24,974 bases of DNA from CAYFUR01 sp964346275 (GCA_964346275.1 CAYFUR010000054.1:1-24974); one strand, 5' to 3'. Positions 1 to 7,557 are shown, counted from the stretch's first letter. Made by a program: numbers and translations. Notes: generated from the sequence alone by a model not told the origin.

Positions 1-299
1 TCAACGGCCTCGCGGGCCAGTTCCATATCTTCCGTCGCGGAGAAAATAATAACGGGCAGGCTTTCGCTGAGCCGTTCGATTTTGTTGAGCGTCTGGTCCT
101 TGGTGGAATCGGGCAGCGACAGATCGAGTATAATGAGGTCGATTGCGCCATCTTCGAGAACAGCGAGCCCTTGCTTCAGGCTGGATCTCCATACGAGTTG
201 AAAATTATAGGCTTTCTCCCTCAACAGCCAGCCCTTTAATAAACCGGCGCTCAGCGGGTCCTCTTCAATAGCGAGAATCTGAAAACTCCGACGATTCAT
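1..299 (-). CDS. Response regulator receiver domain protein (partial, C-terminus beyond window)
   Basis: The reverse strand from the ATG at 299 reads 99 codons and runs off the left edge. The fold is a two-component receiver: an acidic pocket EED (residues 12-14), the phospho-acceptor Asp59 in ILDLSLPDS, and the conserved small hydroxyl residue Ser87 in VIIFSATED. The conserved lysine and any output domain lie outside the window. The start is supported by AGGA six bases upstream of the ATG. It follows the protease gene on the same strand after 113 bases, so it may be read from the same transcript or from its own promoter. The output type (DNA-binding, enzymatic or stand-alone) cannot be told. 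Confidence 0.85.
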   Translation of the reverse strand, partial: MNRRSFQILAIEEDPLSAGLLKGWLLREKAYNFQLVWRSSLKQGLAVLEDGAIDLIILDLSLPDSTKDQTLNKIERLSESLPVIIFSATEDMELAREAV

Positions 300-412
300 G
301 GGGGTCCTGGTCGGATAGGAAATAACAAAATAAATTGTTGGCCACAGACAATTGGAGTTTGATCCCTCTGATCTTCGAGAGCAAAGGAAATTCTTTGTCA
401 GGGGGTCTTGAT

Positions 413-1318
413 TCAGTCATCCACCCAGATCAGCCGCCGCGGGTAATCGATTTCCACGCGGGAGAACTGGTTGATAATGCTGCCGCTAATCAGGATTTCC
501 CGCCTTTGGTCGAGAATCGGTGAATTCTCGGGATGGACGACCAGGCGGACCTCGGGAAAGGTCTGGCCCAGGAGCCGGACCGGCCCAAAGGGATAGATAT
601 TCATTTCCTGCCTGCCGGCGAGGCTGATGATTTCCGCGGTTTCCAGCGGGGGCTGATTCAGCCGGCGGCCGATCAGCCGGCGGCCGAGGGAATGAGAGAC
701 CTCGATGTAAACCTGGCGTTCACTCGCATAGCCGCTTCCCGTGTCGAGGAGGCCCCAGCGCGGGGCCGAATCGTCTCCGAAAAAGACCTCTGCCATGGGA
801 AGCCCGCCCTGAAGATACATGCGGTGGGGCCGCATGCCCGGCCGGGTGGGCGCCTCCGCGGTCGTGAGGCCAAGCTTCTTTTCATCCATATCGAAGATCA
901 CCGTATAATCGAGCAGGAAATCCGATCCGATCAGCCCGGCGCGCTTGCGGCCTCCCGGCGCCTGAAAATGATCGAGGGATTGGATAGACACGGCGCGGTC
1001 CTCATGCTCATACCCGGCCAGCGCGAGCCGCGCCGCACGGCCCCGGCCCACTTCGATCATTCCCGTGGTGGCAAGAACCTCTCCGTTGCCATTTCGCGCG
1101 ATTCCCGTTTCCTGCGCGGTGCGTTCGTCGATCACGGTCACCGAGGCCCCGGTGTCTATCAGGTAGAAGCCTGGTTGGCCATTCACCTGGGCTTCCGCCC
1201 ACGGAGTGCCGAAATGATAGACCATTTCCGTGCTGCGGACGCGGGAACATCCTCCCGCGGTGAGGAGGATGAGGAGTAGAACGATCGCTAAGAGAAAGCC
1301 CGGCTTGAGACCCGTCAT
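413..1318 (-). CDS. Retropepsin-like aspartyl protease lipoprotein with two DTG motifs
   Basis: 301-aa protein. Residues 8-23 are a hydrophobic signal ending in TAGGC, so Cys24 is a probable lipidation site and the protein should sit in the envelope. The first active-site motif is DTGAS at Asp55 in a FYLIDTGAS context. It is followed by GLIGSDFLLDYTVIFD (about 128-143), typical of bacterial gag-like aspartyl proteases. A second motif, DTGSG, is at Asp192 in the second half. Two DTG motifs in one chain suggest a pseudo-dimeric protease; that is inference. The start at 1318 gives an ATGA overlap with the upstream gene. An in-frame ATG at 1360 would overlap it by 46 bases and delay the signal sequence. 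Substrate unknown. Confidence 0.85.
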   Translation of the reverse strand: MTGLKPGFLLAIVLLLILLTAGGCSRVRSTEMVYHFGTPWAEAQVNGQPGFYLIDTGASVTVIDERTAQETGIARNGNGEVLATTGMIEVGRGRAARLALAGYEHEDRAVSIQSLDHFQAPGGRKRAGLIGSDFLLDYTVIFDMDEKKLGLTTAEAPTRPGMRPHRMYLQGGLPMAEVFFGDDSAPRWGLLDTGSGYASERQVYIEVSHSLGRRLIGRRLNQPPLETAEIISLAGRQEMNIYPFGPVRLLGQTFPEVRLVVHPENSPILDQRREILISGSIINQFSRVEIDYPRRLIWVDD

Positions 1319-2145
1319 CCTGCCTGGGCCCTCCCCGCAACCGGCAACGGAGTGGAGCACGCCCTGGGACGGGGTTCCAGGCCATTGAGATCAAAGACAA
1401 GGCGCCCCTCTTCCGGTTTGTGGGGGGATGCGGTCCAGAGGGCGCCATCGCGGCCGAAACAGATGTCGCTCCGGCCGGTCCAGTTCGCCCAGCATACTTC
1501 CTTCAGGTGAAACCGGCCTCCCTGGCATTCGGCTCCTTCCAGCTCATAGGCGGCAACGGGTTCATCCGACCGGTTGTCTATCCGGGCCAGAAGGCGCCAT
1601 TTCTTATCGGGAGATTTCTTCGACCAGGCTTCTTCCACATCGGTGCTGAGTTTCTTCTCAAACTTCCAGCCATCGCGGGCCAGGCGTTCCTCCCTGGTGC
1701 CGAATTGCTGGTCCGGTTCTTCGAGATAACCAAATTCGAGCGGGTGGGGGCTGCGTATATCCGGCCCCGCCAGGTGATTGCGGAGCGCGTTGATCCACAG
1801 GACGGGCAGGCGGCCATCGAAGAACCCTCCGCCAATTGTGGCGCATTCCTGGGCCCAGAAAACGATCGCCTTGGCGTAGGGAGGCTCGGCGAGAGCAGTC
1901 CACGCGATCGGCTGGTTATTGCCGCGATAGGCCAGCAACACCATCCAGTCGCCGCGAGGCGAAAGATCGCATTTTTCCGGATAGAGTTTGCCGTTAAACC
2001 ACGAACCCGGCGTGATTTCGCCGGTATCCCGGTCCCAGAGGACTAAGTGCCACCATTTCGACGGACCACGGCGAATCACCAGCACGCGCGGCGAGGCGCA
2101 GGCAGGGTAGAAATACAGGGTCGTTCGTGGCTGGCGATGCTTCAT
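1315..2145 (-). CDS. Hypothetical protein, 276 aa, no recognised family
   Basis: I do not recognise this protein. It has no signal peptide or membrane segment and looks soluble. It is rich in Trp (about 14) and has short strand-like stretches with turns such as LVLWDRDTGEITPGSW, CDLSPRGDWMVLLAY and SPDKKWRLLARID, reminiscent of beta-propeller or WD-like blades, but no repeat is clear enough to name. It begins with an ATGA overlap on the glutamine amidotransferase gene and ends with an ATGA overlap on the protease lipoprotein gene. It is therefore almost certainly translated together with both. Coding is supported by this packing and by a codon pattern like its neighbours. Function unknown. 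Confidence 0.8.
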   Translation of the reverse strand: MKHRQPRTTLYFYPACASPRVLVIRRGPSKWWHLVLWDRDTGEITPGSWFNGKLYPEKCDLSPRGDWMVLLAYRGNNQPIAWTALAEPPYAKAIVFWAQECATIGGGFFDGRLPVLWINALRNHLAGPDIRSPHPLEFGYLEEPDQQFGTREERLARDGWKFEKKLSTDVEEAWSKKSPDKKWRLLARIDNRSDEPVAAYELEGAECQGGRFHLKEVCWANWTGRSDICFGRDGALWTASPHKPEEGRLVFDLNGLEPRPRACSTPLPVAGRAQAG

Positions 2146-2723
2146 ACCCTCGCCGATGCGGCAACCTCCAGAAAGTTCTGCAGCAGTTTTTTTCCCTCGC
2201 CGGTGAGGATCGATTCCGGATGAAACTGGACGCCAAAGAGCGGCGCCTCGCGGTGCTGGACGCCCATGATCAACCCGTCGTCGCTGCGCGCGGTGATGGA
2301 CAAATCCTCATTTAATGTGCTCTCGTCGATGATGAGTGAATGATAACGCGTGGCGGTGAAAGGGCTGCTCAGGCCGCGGAAAACTCCCGTCCCTTCGTGG
2401 GTGATCTCCGACGTCTTGCCATGCATGAGCAGCGGCGCGCGGACAATGTCCGCTCCGAACACCTGCCCGATGCACTGGTGGCCAAGGCACACGCCCAGGA
2501 TTGGCAGATCGCGATAGAGCTCGCGAATCACATTGCACGATTCTCCCGCTTCGGTGGGGGTGCAGGGGCCGGGGCTCACCACGATCGCCCGGGGCGAGGC
2601 GGCCCGCACGCGCTCCGGCGTGGCCTCATCGCTTCTCAGCACGGACAATTCCGCGCCCAGCTCGCCCAAATACTGCACAAGGTTGTAGGTAAAGGAATCG
2701 TAGTTATCGATGACAAGGATCAT
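2142..2723 (-). CDS. pabA: Anthranilate / aminodeoxychorismate synthase glutamine amidotransferase subunit (TrpG/PabA family)
   Basis: 193-aa class I glutamine amidotransferase. It hydrolyses glutamine to supply ammonia to a chorismate-using partner for tryptophan (TrpE) or folate (PabB) synthesis. Visible motifs are the N-terminal IDNYDSFTYNLVQ, the oxyanion/PGP loop SPGPCTPTEAG (50-60), the nucleophile elbow GVCLGHQ with Cys79, and the catalytic His168/Glu170 in QFHPES. The length is normal for the family. The start at 2723 has AGGA eight bases upstream; a longer frame to 2774 lacks support. No TrpE or PabB partner is adjacent, so trpG and pabA cannot be told apart and the enzyme may serve both pathways. 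It leads a three-gene overlapping unit. Confidence 0.95.
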   Translation of the reverse strand: MILVIDNYDSFTYNLVQYLGELGAELSVLRSDEATPERVRAASPRAIVVSPGPCTPTEAGESCNVIRELYRDLPILGVCLGHQCIGQVFGADIVRAPLLMHGKTSEITHEGTGVFRGLSSPFTATRYHSLIIDESTLNEDLSITARSDDGLIMGVQHREAPLFGVQFHPESILTGEGKKLLQNFLEVAASARV

Positions 2724-2840
2724 AAGCTTTTCCTGGGGAAGAGCGGCGGGCGGAGACTTCGCTTTGCCCGACACTGGCTTTTGGGGCCGGCAAGTCGAGC
2801 GGAAAGTGGGGACAGGTTCCGCACCAACTCTTCTAAGTCA

Positions 2841-2870
2841 AGAATAAGGCACCGAGGCGGAAATTGTCAG
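2841..2870 (-). promoter_or_regulatory. Possible sigma-70-type promoter for the pabA-led unit
   Basis: On the minus strand a CTGACA box (2865-2870) lies 18 bases from TATTCT (2841-2846), between the nusA terminator and the pabA start. The boxes match the consensus at 5/6 and 4/6 positions. The position is sensible, since transcription ends just before it, but the match is weak and the leader to the ATG would be about 110 bases. Confidence 0.3.
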
Positions 2871-2889
2871 CCCCTTTTCCCGGGCAGCG

Positions 2890-2919
2890 AAAAAAGGGCG
2901 GAGCCAAAATGCCCCGCCC
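2890..2919 (-). terminator. Rho-independent terminator after nusA
   Basis: Read on the minus strand, arms GGGCGGGGC and GCTCCGCCC pair over nine positions with one G-U, around a six-base loop (ATTTTG), followed directly by six T. It begins about 35 bases after the nusA stop. This is a textbook intrinsic terminator and separates nusA from the pabA unit. Confidence 0.9.
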
Positions 2920-2953
2920 CCGTTCGCAGTTGCTACCCAGACAGTCGGCGGAT

Positions 2954-4579
2954 TCATTCCCGCGGCTTCTCTTCTTCCGGGTCGGCTTCGGCCTCGTCTT
3001 GTCCGGTTTCACTCTCGGCCCCCGCTTCCGACTCGGGCTTTTCTTCTTCTCCCGGCTCTTCGGCGGATTCCGATTCCTCCGCGGCTTGCTCTGGCCCGGC
3101 TGCTTCCTCGCCGGATTCCTCCTCAGCCGCCGTGGCGTCTTCGGAGGGCTTCTCAACCTCATCGTCCGGGGTGGCGGTGTAGGTCTTGCCGCTCAGCTTG
3201 TTGGCGAGTTCCTCTGCCTTGGTCAGGAATTCCAGATCCTCCGGCGAGAGTTCCGCCGGCCCTTCCGTGGTTGTGGTCATTTCCCGCAGGCCATCGAGGT
3301 ACTCCCTGGCACCATCGACGATTTCCTCGGCCAGATCCTGGTTGTCGTAGGTAAATCCGAGCAAGTCCTGCGGATCGACCTCCGCCAGCTTCTCCACCGA
3401 GTTGAACTCCGGCGACTTGCCGATGGCGTCGCGGGCGATGCCGGGCAGATCCTCGATCTGGCTGAGAAAGTCGTTGAGGTATTGCAGGTTGATCTGCTGC
3501 AGCCGCTCCATCGTTTCCGCTTCTTGCTGCTCGGTGATATCGATCTTCCAGCCGGTGAGCTTCGCCGCGAGCTTGGCGTTCTGCCCGCGCTTGCCGATGG
3601 CCTTGCTCAGGGAGTCGCGCTCGACCACCACTTCGGCGCGGCGTTCCACCTCGTGCAGCTCGATGTTGGTGATCTGGGCGGGGTTCAGCGCCGCCTTGAT
3701 AAAGTTTTCCGGGATGGGCGACCAGGGGACGATGTCGATCTTCTCGTTGTCCAGCTCGCGGACGATCATCTGAACGCGCGAGCCTTTCATGCCGACGCAG
3801 GCGCCGACGGGATCGACGTTGGGATCCATGGATTGGACAGCGATTTTTGTGCGGGTGCCGGGCTCGCGGGCGATTTCCACGATGCGCACGGTGCCGTCGC
3901 TGATCTCGGGCACTTCCGTGGCGAAGAGCTGCTTCACCAGTTCCGAGCGCGTGCGCGACAGGAAGATCTGCGGCCCCTTGGGCGTGCGCCGCACGTCGAC
4001 GATGAGGCAGCGCAAGCGGTCGCCATAGCGATAGCGCACCCCCATGGGAATTTCCTGGTGGGGGAGGAGGCATTCGATTCGCCCCAGGCCGACGATGGCG
4101 TCGCGGCGCTCGTAGCGCTGCAGGATCCCCGTCACCACCTGGTTTTGCTTGTCCTTGTAATCCTCGAAGATGCGGTCGCGCTCCGCATCGCGCAGGCGCT
4201 GGAGAATGCCCTGGCGCACGGACTGGGCGGCGATACGGCCGAATTCCTCGGGGCTGATCTCGACTTCCACCTCCTGGCCCAGCATGTAATTGGGACTCTG
4301 GGCTTTCGCCGAGAGAATATCGATCTCGTGATTTGGATCCTGGACGTCGATAACGACCTTTTTGGTGACATAAATGTGCATGTCCCCGCTATCCAGGTCC
4401 AGCTCGGGGCGGGCGTTATCAAACATGCGCGAGCGCTTTTGCGCCGCGCTGAGGATCGCCGATTCCACCGCCGACTTGATGACGTCGGGATCCAGGTCTT
4501 TCTCCTTGGAGAGCTGCTTGATCATCGGCTTGAGGTTGATCGGTTCCTGGGTTTGCTTCTTCTTCTTTTTCTTCGCCAT
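2954..4579 (-). CDS. nusA: Transcription termination/antitermination factor NusA
   Basis: 541 aa. NusA binds RNA polymerase and nascent RNA and controls pausing, termination and antitermination. Domains in order: N-terminal polymerase-binding domain (about 12-140), S1 (about 145-210), KH1 with the GMKG loop (263-266), KH2 with KAIGKRGQN (326-334), and a helical region (about 355-435) where some species carry AR repeats. Residues 472-541 are a low-complexity Glu/Ala/Ser tail. The start at 4579 has AAGGA upstream and opens with a run of six lysines (residues 3-8). The longer frame to 4753 would cross the upstream terminator hairpin and is not used. The usual neighbours rimP and infB are absent on both sides. 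Confidence 0.97.
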   Translation of the reverse strand: MAKKKKKKQTQEPINLKPMIKQLSKEKDLDPDVIKSAVESAILSAAQKRSRMFDNARPELDLDSGDMHIYVTKKVVIDVQDPNHEIDILSAKAQSPNYMLGQEVEVEISPEEFGRIAAQSVRQGILQRLRDAERDRIFEDYKDKQNQVVTGILQRYERRDAIVGLGRIECLLPHQEIPMGVRYRYGDRLRCLIVDVRRTPKGPQIFLSRTRSELVKQLFATEVPEISDGTVRIVEIAREPGTRTKIAVQSMDPNVDPVGACVGMKGSRVQMIVRELDNEKIDIVPWSPIPENFIKAALNPAQITNIELHEVERRAEVVVERDSLSKAIGKRGQNAKLAAKLTGWKIDITEQQEAETMERLQQINLQYLNDFLSQIEDLPGIARDAIGKSPEFNSVEKLAEVDPQDLLGFTYDNQDLAEEIVDGAREYLDGLREMTTTTEGPAELSPEDLEFLTKAEELANKLSGKTYTATPDDEVEKPSEDATAAEEESGEEAAGPEQAAEESESAEEPGEEEKPESEAGAESETGQDEAEADPEEEKPRE

Positions 4580-4622
4580 GGTGCGGTGCGTCCTTAAGTC
4601 GCGGAATCGGTTTGGAAACGAG

Positions 4623-4650
4623 AAGGGCCGCCCGGCTTCGGGCGGCCCTT
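4623..4650 (-). terminator. Perfect 12-bp hairpin between the TPR gene and nusA
   Basis: AAGGGCCGCCCG and CGGGCGGCCCTT pair perfectly around a four-base loop. On the minus strand the stem is followed by CTTCTCGTTTCC, which is only moderately T-rich. It lies about 100 bases after the TPR stop and 43 bases before the nusA ATG. The simplest reading is the terminator of the TPR gene. Its nearness to nusA, with no obvious promoter in between, leaves open a leader attenuator of nusA. Confidence 0.7.
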
Positions 4651-4749
4651 TCGGGGAACTCACATTCGACAGGGCAAAGGGAGCAACATTTAGACCGCCC
4701 CGCGCAAGGGGAATTTGCAGGGGGAACAAGAAACATGTGAAGATGCCGC

Positions 4750-5685
4750 TCACTCCTTCTCCGGGCTCAGCTTCTCGATTCGCTTTCTCAGGTCTGCTGT
4801 TTCCGGGTCGTCGGGACCGAATTCGATGGTATAGACGGGCAGGGCTTCGTTGAGCAATTCCCCGGCGCGGGCGGCGTCGCCGCGCTCCTGGAGCGTTTGG
4901 GCGAAATTGTCGCGCACGACGGCGGCGGCGAGGCTGTCATCGCCAAGGGAATCATCGGCAAGCTCGAGCGCGCGCTCGAACAGGACCATGGCGTCGTCAT
5001 AGTTCCCCAGGTCGCGGTTGGCTCCGGCAAGGGAGTTGAGGCTTTCGACAACTTCCGCGGGGCCGCCGGCGTCGGTGCCTTCGCGCACGACGAGGCCTCG
5101 GCGGAAATGTTCGTGGGCTTCCCGAGGCTCATCGAGCGTCTGGTAGATTTCGCCGAGGTTCTGGTGCATCTGGCCGAGTCGCGGGTCGTTCTGGTCCGCC
5201 TTTTTTTCCAGGACGGCGAGTGCCGCTTCGGCCTCCAGGCGGGCTTCGTCCGGACGGCCGAGCCATTTCAGGAGCATGGCGAGGTTATTCCGGAATACAG
5301 CGGCACTGAGGCTCTCGGGCCCTTCGAGCTGCTCGAGGGCCTTGATAGAGGTTTTGAGCGGCTCGATTGATTCGGCATCGCGATCGGCGATGCGCAGCAA
5401 ATCGGAAAGCTGGGAGTTCCAGTGGGCCTTTTCCTTGAGGTCCGGGCCCGTGGCGTTTTCAAACATGCGGGCCAGGCGCCGGAGCGCGTTCTCCTGGCGG
5501 GCATAATCGCCCAGGCCCGAGGCGGCGGCAAAGATCGCTTTCTCCGTTATGATGGCGCGGCCGCTCTTTTCCCGCGGGCCGAGTTCCTTCCTGGCGCGCT
5601 CGTAGAGCTCCAGGGCGCGCTGGTAGTCGCCGGAATCGAGGGCGGAATCGCCGGTTTCCATATAAAAGTCCCAGGAAGAAGACAT
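4750..5685 (-). CDS. Tetratricopeptide repeat protein
   Basis: 311 aa, no signal peptide or membrane segment. TPR-like helix pairs are visible at about 2-35, 126-160, 168-202, 210-244 and 254-288. Each shows the alternating small/aromatic pattern, for example LGEIYQTLDEPREAHEHF and AGANRDLGNYDDAMVLFERAL. The spacing resembles the 42-residue kinesin-light-chain type of bacterial TPR proteins. Such proteins are scaffolds for protein-protein contacts; the partner is unknown. The start at 5685 has AAAGG seven bases upstream. The open frame extends further to 6219 but there it lies antisense to trmL, so that part is not coding. It is divergent from trmL with 48 bases between the two starts. Confidence 0.9.
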   Translation of the reverse strand: MSSSWDFYMETGDSALDSGDYQRALELYERARKELGPREKSGRAIITEKAIFAAASGLGDYARQENALRRLARMFENATGPDLKEKAHWNSQLSDLLRIADRDAESIEPLKTSIKALEQLEGPESLSAAVFRNNLAMLLKWLGRPDEARLEAEAALAVLEKKADQNDPRLGQMHQNLGEIYQTLDEPREAHEHFRRGLVVREGTDAGGPAEVVESLNSLAGANRDLGNYDDAMVLFERALELADDSLGDDSLAAAVVRDNFAQTLQERGDAARAGELLNEALPVYTIEFGPDDPETADLRKRIEKLSPEKE

Positions 5686-5733
5686 GAAACGCCTTTGTGA
5701 GAAAATCGATCCATCCGGTGGGAGCCGGAAGCG

Positions 5734-6210
5734 ATGAGCAAGGACATTCGCCCGGCGGTGGCGCTGGTTCAACCCCGGATTCCCCAGAACGTGGGGGCAA
5801 TCGGGCGGCTTTGCGCAGCCGGTGGGGCCAGCCTGCATATTATCCGGCCGATTCCCTTCGAATTGAGCGACCGGAGTCTGCGCCGCGCCGGGATGGATTA
5901 TCTCGAACTGCTGGATCTGCGCGTCTATACATCCTGGGAGGACTTCACCGGGGCGATTGAGGGGTGCCGCCTCTGGTTTCTGACCAGTTCCGGATCGCAG
6001 GGACTCTACGACGTGGCGTTTCGCCCCAGCGATGTCCTGGTTTTTGGCAGCGAAGAGGCGGGGCTGCCGCTGCTCCTGGGCGATAGATTGCCAGCGGAGA
6101 GCGCCCTGCGCATTCCCATGGCCGAGCCCCGGGCCCGGTGTCTCAATCTGGCGACCAGCGTGGCCATCGGCCTTTACGAGGTCTTGCGCCAGACGGAATT
6201 CCGAGCATAA
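5734..6210 (+). CDS. trmL: tRNA (cytidine/uridine-34-2'-O)-methyltransferase, TrmL (YibK) family
   Basis: 158-aa single-domain SPOUT methyltransferase, the normal TrmL length. Family members methylate the ribose of the wobble base of certain leucine tRNAs using S-adenosylmethionine, as a trefoil-knotted dimer. Visible motifs are QPRIPQNVGAIGRLCAA (motif 1, about 13-29), VFGSEEAGLP (motif 2, about 102-111), and IPMAEPRARCLNLATSVAI (motif 3, about 128-146), which forms the knot and cofactor site. A GGA stands just upstream of the ATG. It is divergent from the TPR gene, and the 48-base gap must hold at least one promoter. Other SpoU/TrmH members are less likely because they usually carry an extra N-terminal RNA-binding domain. 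Confidence 0.92.
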   Translation: MSKDIRPAVALVQPRIPQNVGAIGRLCAAGGASLHIIRPIPFELSDRSLRRAGMDYLELLDLRVYTSWEDFTGAIEGCRLWFLTSSGSQGLYDVAFRPSDVLVFGSEEAGLPLLLGDRLPAESALRIPMAEPRARCLNLATSVAIGLYEVLRQTEFRA

Positions 6211-6212
6211 AA

Positions 6213-6247
6213 AGAGCAAACGGCACCGCGCGGGTGCCGCTCGCTCT
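6213..6247 (-). terminator. Terminator hairpin after the fasciclin gene, possibly bidirectional
   Basis: CGGCACC and GGTGCCG (6221-6239) pair around a five-base loop, and outer arms AGAGC/GCTCT (6213-6217, 6243-6247) can extend the stem. On the minus strand the hairpin is followed by TTTGCTCTTTTT, a good tail for ending the fasciclin transcript. On plus the tail is poor, but the hairpin also lies just after the trmL stop, so it may serve both convergent genes. Confidence 0.75.
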
Positions 6248-6277
6248 CCAGGGTCTGCTGGTCGGGGGAAAGACTCG

Positions 6278-7255
6278 TTAAGGAACCAGAACCGTGTCGA
6301 TGACGTGGATCACGCCGTTGTCGGCTTTAATATCCGTCTTCAGCACGTTGGCATTATTCACTTTCACGCCATCCTGCGTGTTGATCGTGACAGATTTGCC
6401 GGCAAGCGTCTCGGCGCTGCTCAGCTTCACGACCTGGTCGGCGGTCACTTCGCCGGAAACCACGTGGTAAAGCAGGATGCTCTTCAACTGCTCCTTGTTG
6501 GCGAGAAGGCTGGCGAGCGTGCCTTCCGGCAGCTTGGCAAAGGCCGCGTCCGTGGGAGCAAAAACGGTGTAGGGCCCCTCGGTCGTGTCGAGAGTTTCCG
6601 CCAGGTCGGCCGCCTTCAGGGCCTTCGCCAACGTAGTGAAGTCGCCAGCCGCCACGGCCACGTCGACGATGGATGACTCGATTACATCGGCCTTCGGGGG
6701 AAGGAGCACCTTGTCGATCACGTGGATCACGCCATTGCTGGCCATGATGTCGGTCTTCACGACCTTGGCTTTGTTCACGTAGACGTTGCCGTCCTTCACG
6801 TTCACATCGACCTTCTTGCCGCTGACGGTTTTGGCTTCATCAATCTTCACGACATCCTCGGCTTTCACTTTGCCTTTTACAACATGGTAGAGAAGGACAT
6901 TCTTCAAGGCTTCCTTGTCTTGGAGAAGCGAGTCGAGGGCGCCCTCGGGAAGCTGCTTGAAGGCCTCATCGGTGGGCGCGAAGACGGTAAAGGGGCCTTC
7001 GTTGCTGAGCGTCTCGATGAGGCCCGCTTCCGTCAGGGCCGTTGCGAGGGTGGAAAACTGGCCGGCGGAGATAGCAGTCTCCACCAGGTTAGACTTCTTG
7101 GCGGAGTAATCCTTCGCCTTGTCCTTCGCGTCGGAATCGCCGTGGTCATGATGCGCGGCCATGGCAGGGATGGAAACGGCGAGCACAGCGGCTGCCGCAA
7201 GGGATCCCAGGAATTTCCGGGAAATCATCTGGTTGGCAATCTCGGTAAAGCGCAT
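6278..7255 (-). CDS. Exported protein with two fasciclin (FAS1) domains
   Basis: 325 aa. A Sec signal peptide covers about residues 10-33 (basic SRK, then LAAAAVLAVSIPAMA, cleavage likely after AMA), followed by a His/Asp-rich linker AHHDHGDSD. Two FAS1 domains follow (about 55-185 and 190-325). Each has the signature GPFTVFAPTDEAF or GPYTVFAPTDAAF, a LLYHVV motif and the closing NGVIHVID. The copies are closely similar and point to internal duplication. FAS1 domains mediate adhesion to surfaces or matrix; the specific ligand is unknown. The start at 7255 has GAGGA at good spacing; in-frame ATGs at 7270 and 7309 remain possible. It has its own terminator and probably its own promoter. Confidence 0.93.
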   Translation of the reverse strand: MRFTEIANQMISRKFLGSLAAAAVLAVSIPAMAAHHDHGDSDAKDKAKDYSAKKSNLVETAISAGQFSTLATALTEAGLIETLSNEGPFTVFAPTDEAFKQLPEGALDSLLQDKEALKNVLLYHVVKGKVKAEDVVKIDEAKTVSGKKVDVNVKDGNVYVNKAKVVKTDIMASNGVIHVIDKVLLPPKADVIESSIVDVAVAAGDFTTLAKALKAADLAETLDTTEGPYTVFAPTDAAFAKLPEGTLASLLANKEQLKSILLYHVVSGEVTADQVVKLSSAETLAGKSVTINTQDGVKVNNANVLKTDIKADNGVIHVIDTVLVP

Positions 7256-7557
7256 GGTCAAAATCCTCATATTAGTATCTTCAGGGTGAATGTGACGAAA
7301 TGGGTTCAAAGGGCCGGCACTCTTTGACGATTTTCGCCGAGGCTTTCTGTCTAATTATTTGCCTCGACGCCAGGCAGGAGCGTCCGGCGTGCCAATTTCT
7401 ACGCCCAAGTTCTCTTGACAGATTTTGACCGGATGAGATTTCCGGGTCTCGGGGCCCATTCTGCCTTGCGCACACCGCTTTCCTGGTGGCTTTTTTGGGG
7501 CTCCCTTGTGACGGGCTCTTTTGATTTAGAGCGATTTCAAAACGGAAGAGGATGCTT
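7256..7557. other. Divergent intergenic region between the fasciclin and EF-G-like genes
   Basis: These 302 bases hold no credible gene. On minus there is the sigma-54-like site at 7379-7395. On plus there is a perfect TTGACA (7415-7420) about 140 bases before the EF-G-like start, but no convincing -10 box at the right spacing. A short inverted repeat CCGGA/TCCGG lies around 7429-7448, just after the TTGACA. Nothing else stands out. Confidence 0.6.
7379..7395 (-). promoter_or_regulatory. Sigma-54-like -24/-12 promoter upstream of the fasciclin gene
   Basis: The minus strand reads TTGGCACGCCGGACGCT. The -24 box TTGGCACG matches the sigma-54 consensus fully. The invariant GG and GC doublets are ten bases apart, as required. 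The -12 box (ACGCT instead of TTGCT) is imperfect. It would give a leader of about 110 bases before the ATG at 7255. Seen by eye only; no activator site was identified. Confidence 0.35.

Noticed and set aside
2864..4597. Long plus-strand open frame (577 codons) opposite nusA
   Set aside because: It is antisense to a well-conserved gene. Its product is a Leu/Asp/Gly-rich translation of the complementary frame with no family motif, as expected in GC-rich DNA.
5686..6219. N-terminal extension of the TPR frame
   Set aside because: The extension runs antisense to trmL, a clear conserved gene, and the ATG at 5685 has a good ribosome site where TPR homology begins.
6278..7255. Possible DNA repeat within the fasciclin gene
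   Set aside because: The two halves are similar at the protein level because of domain duplication; no long exact nucleotide repeat is seen, so it is not listed as a repeat element.
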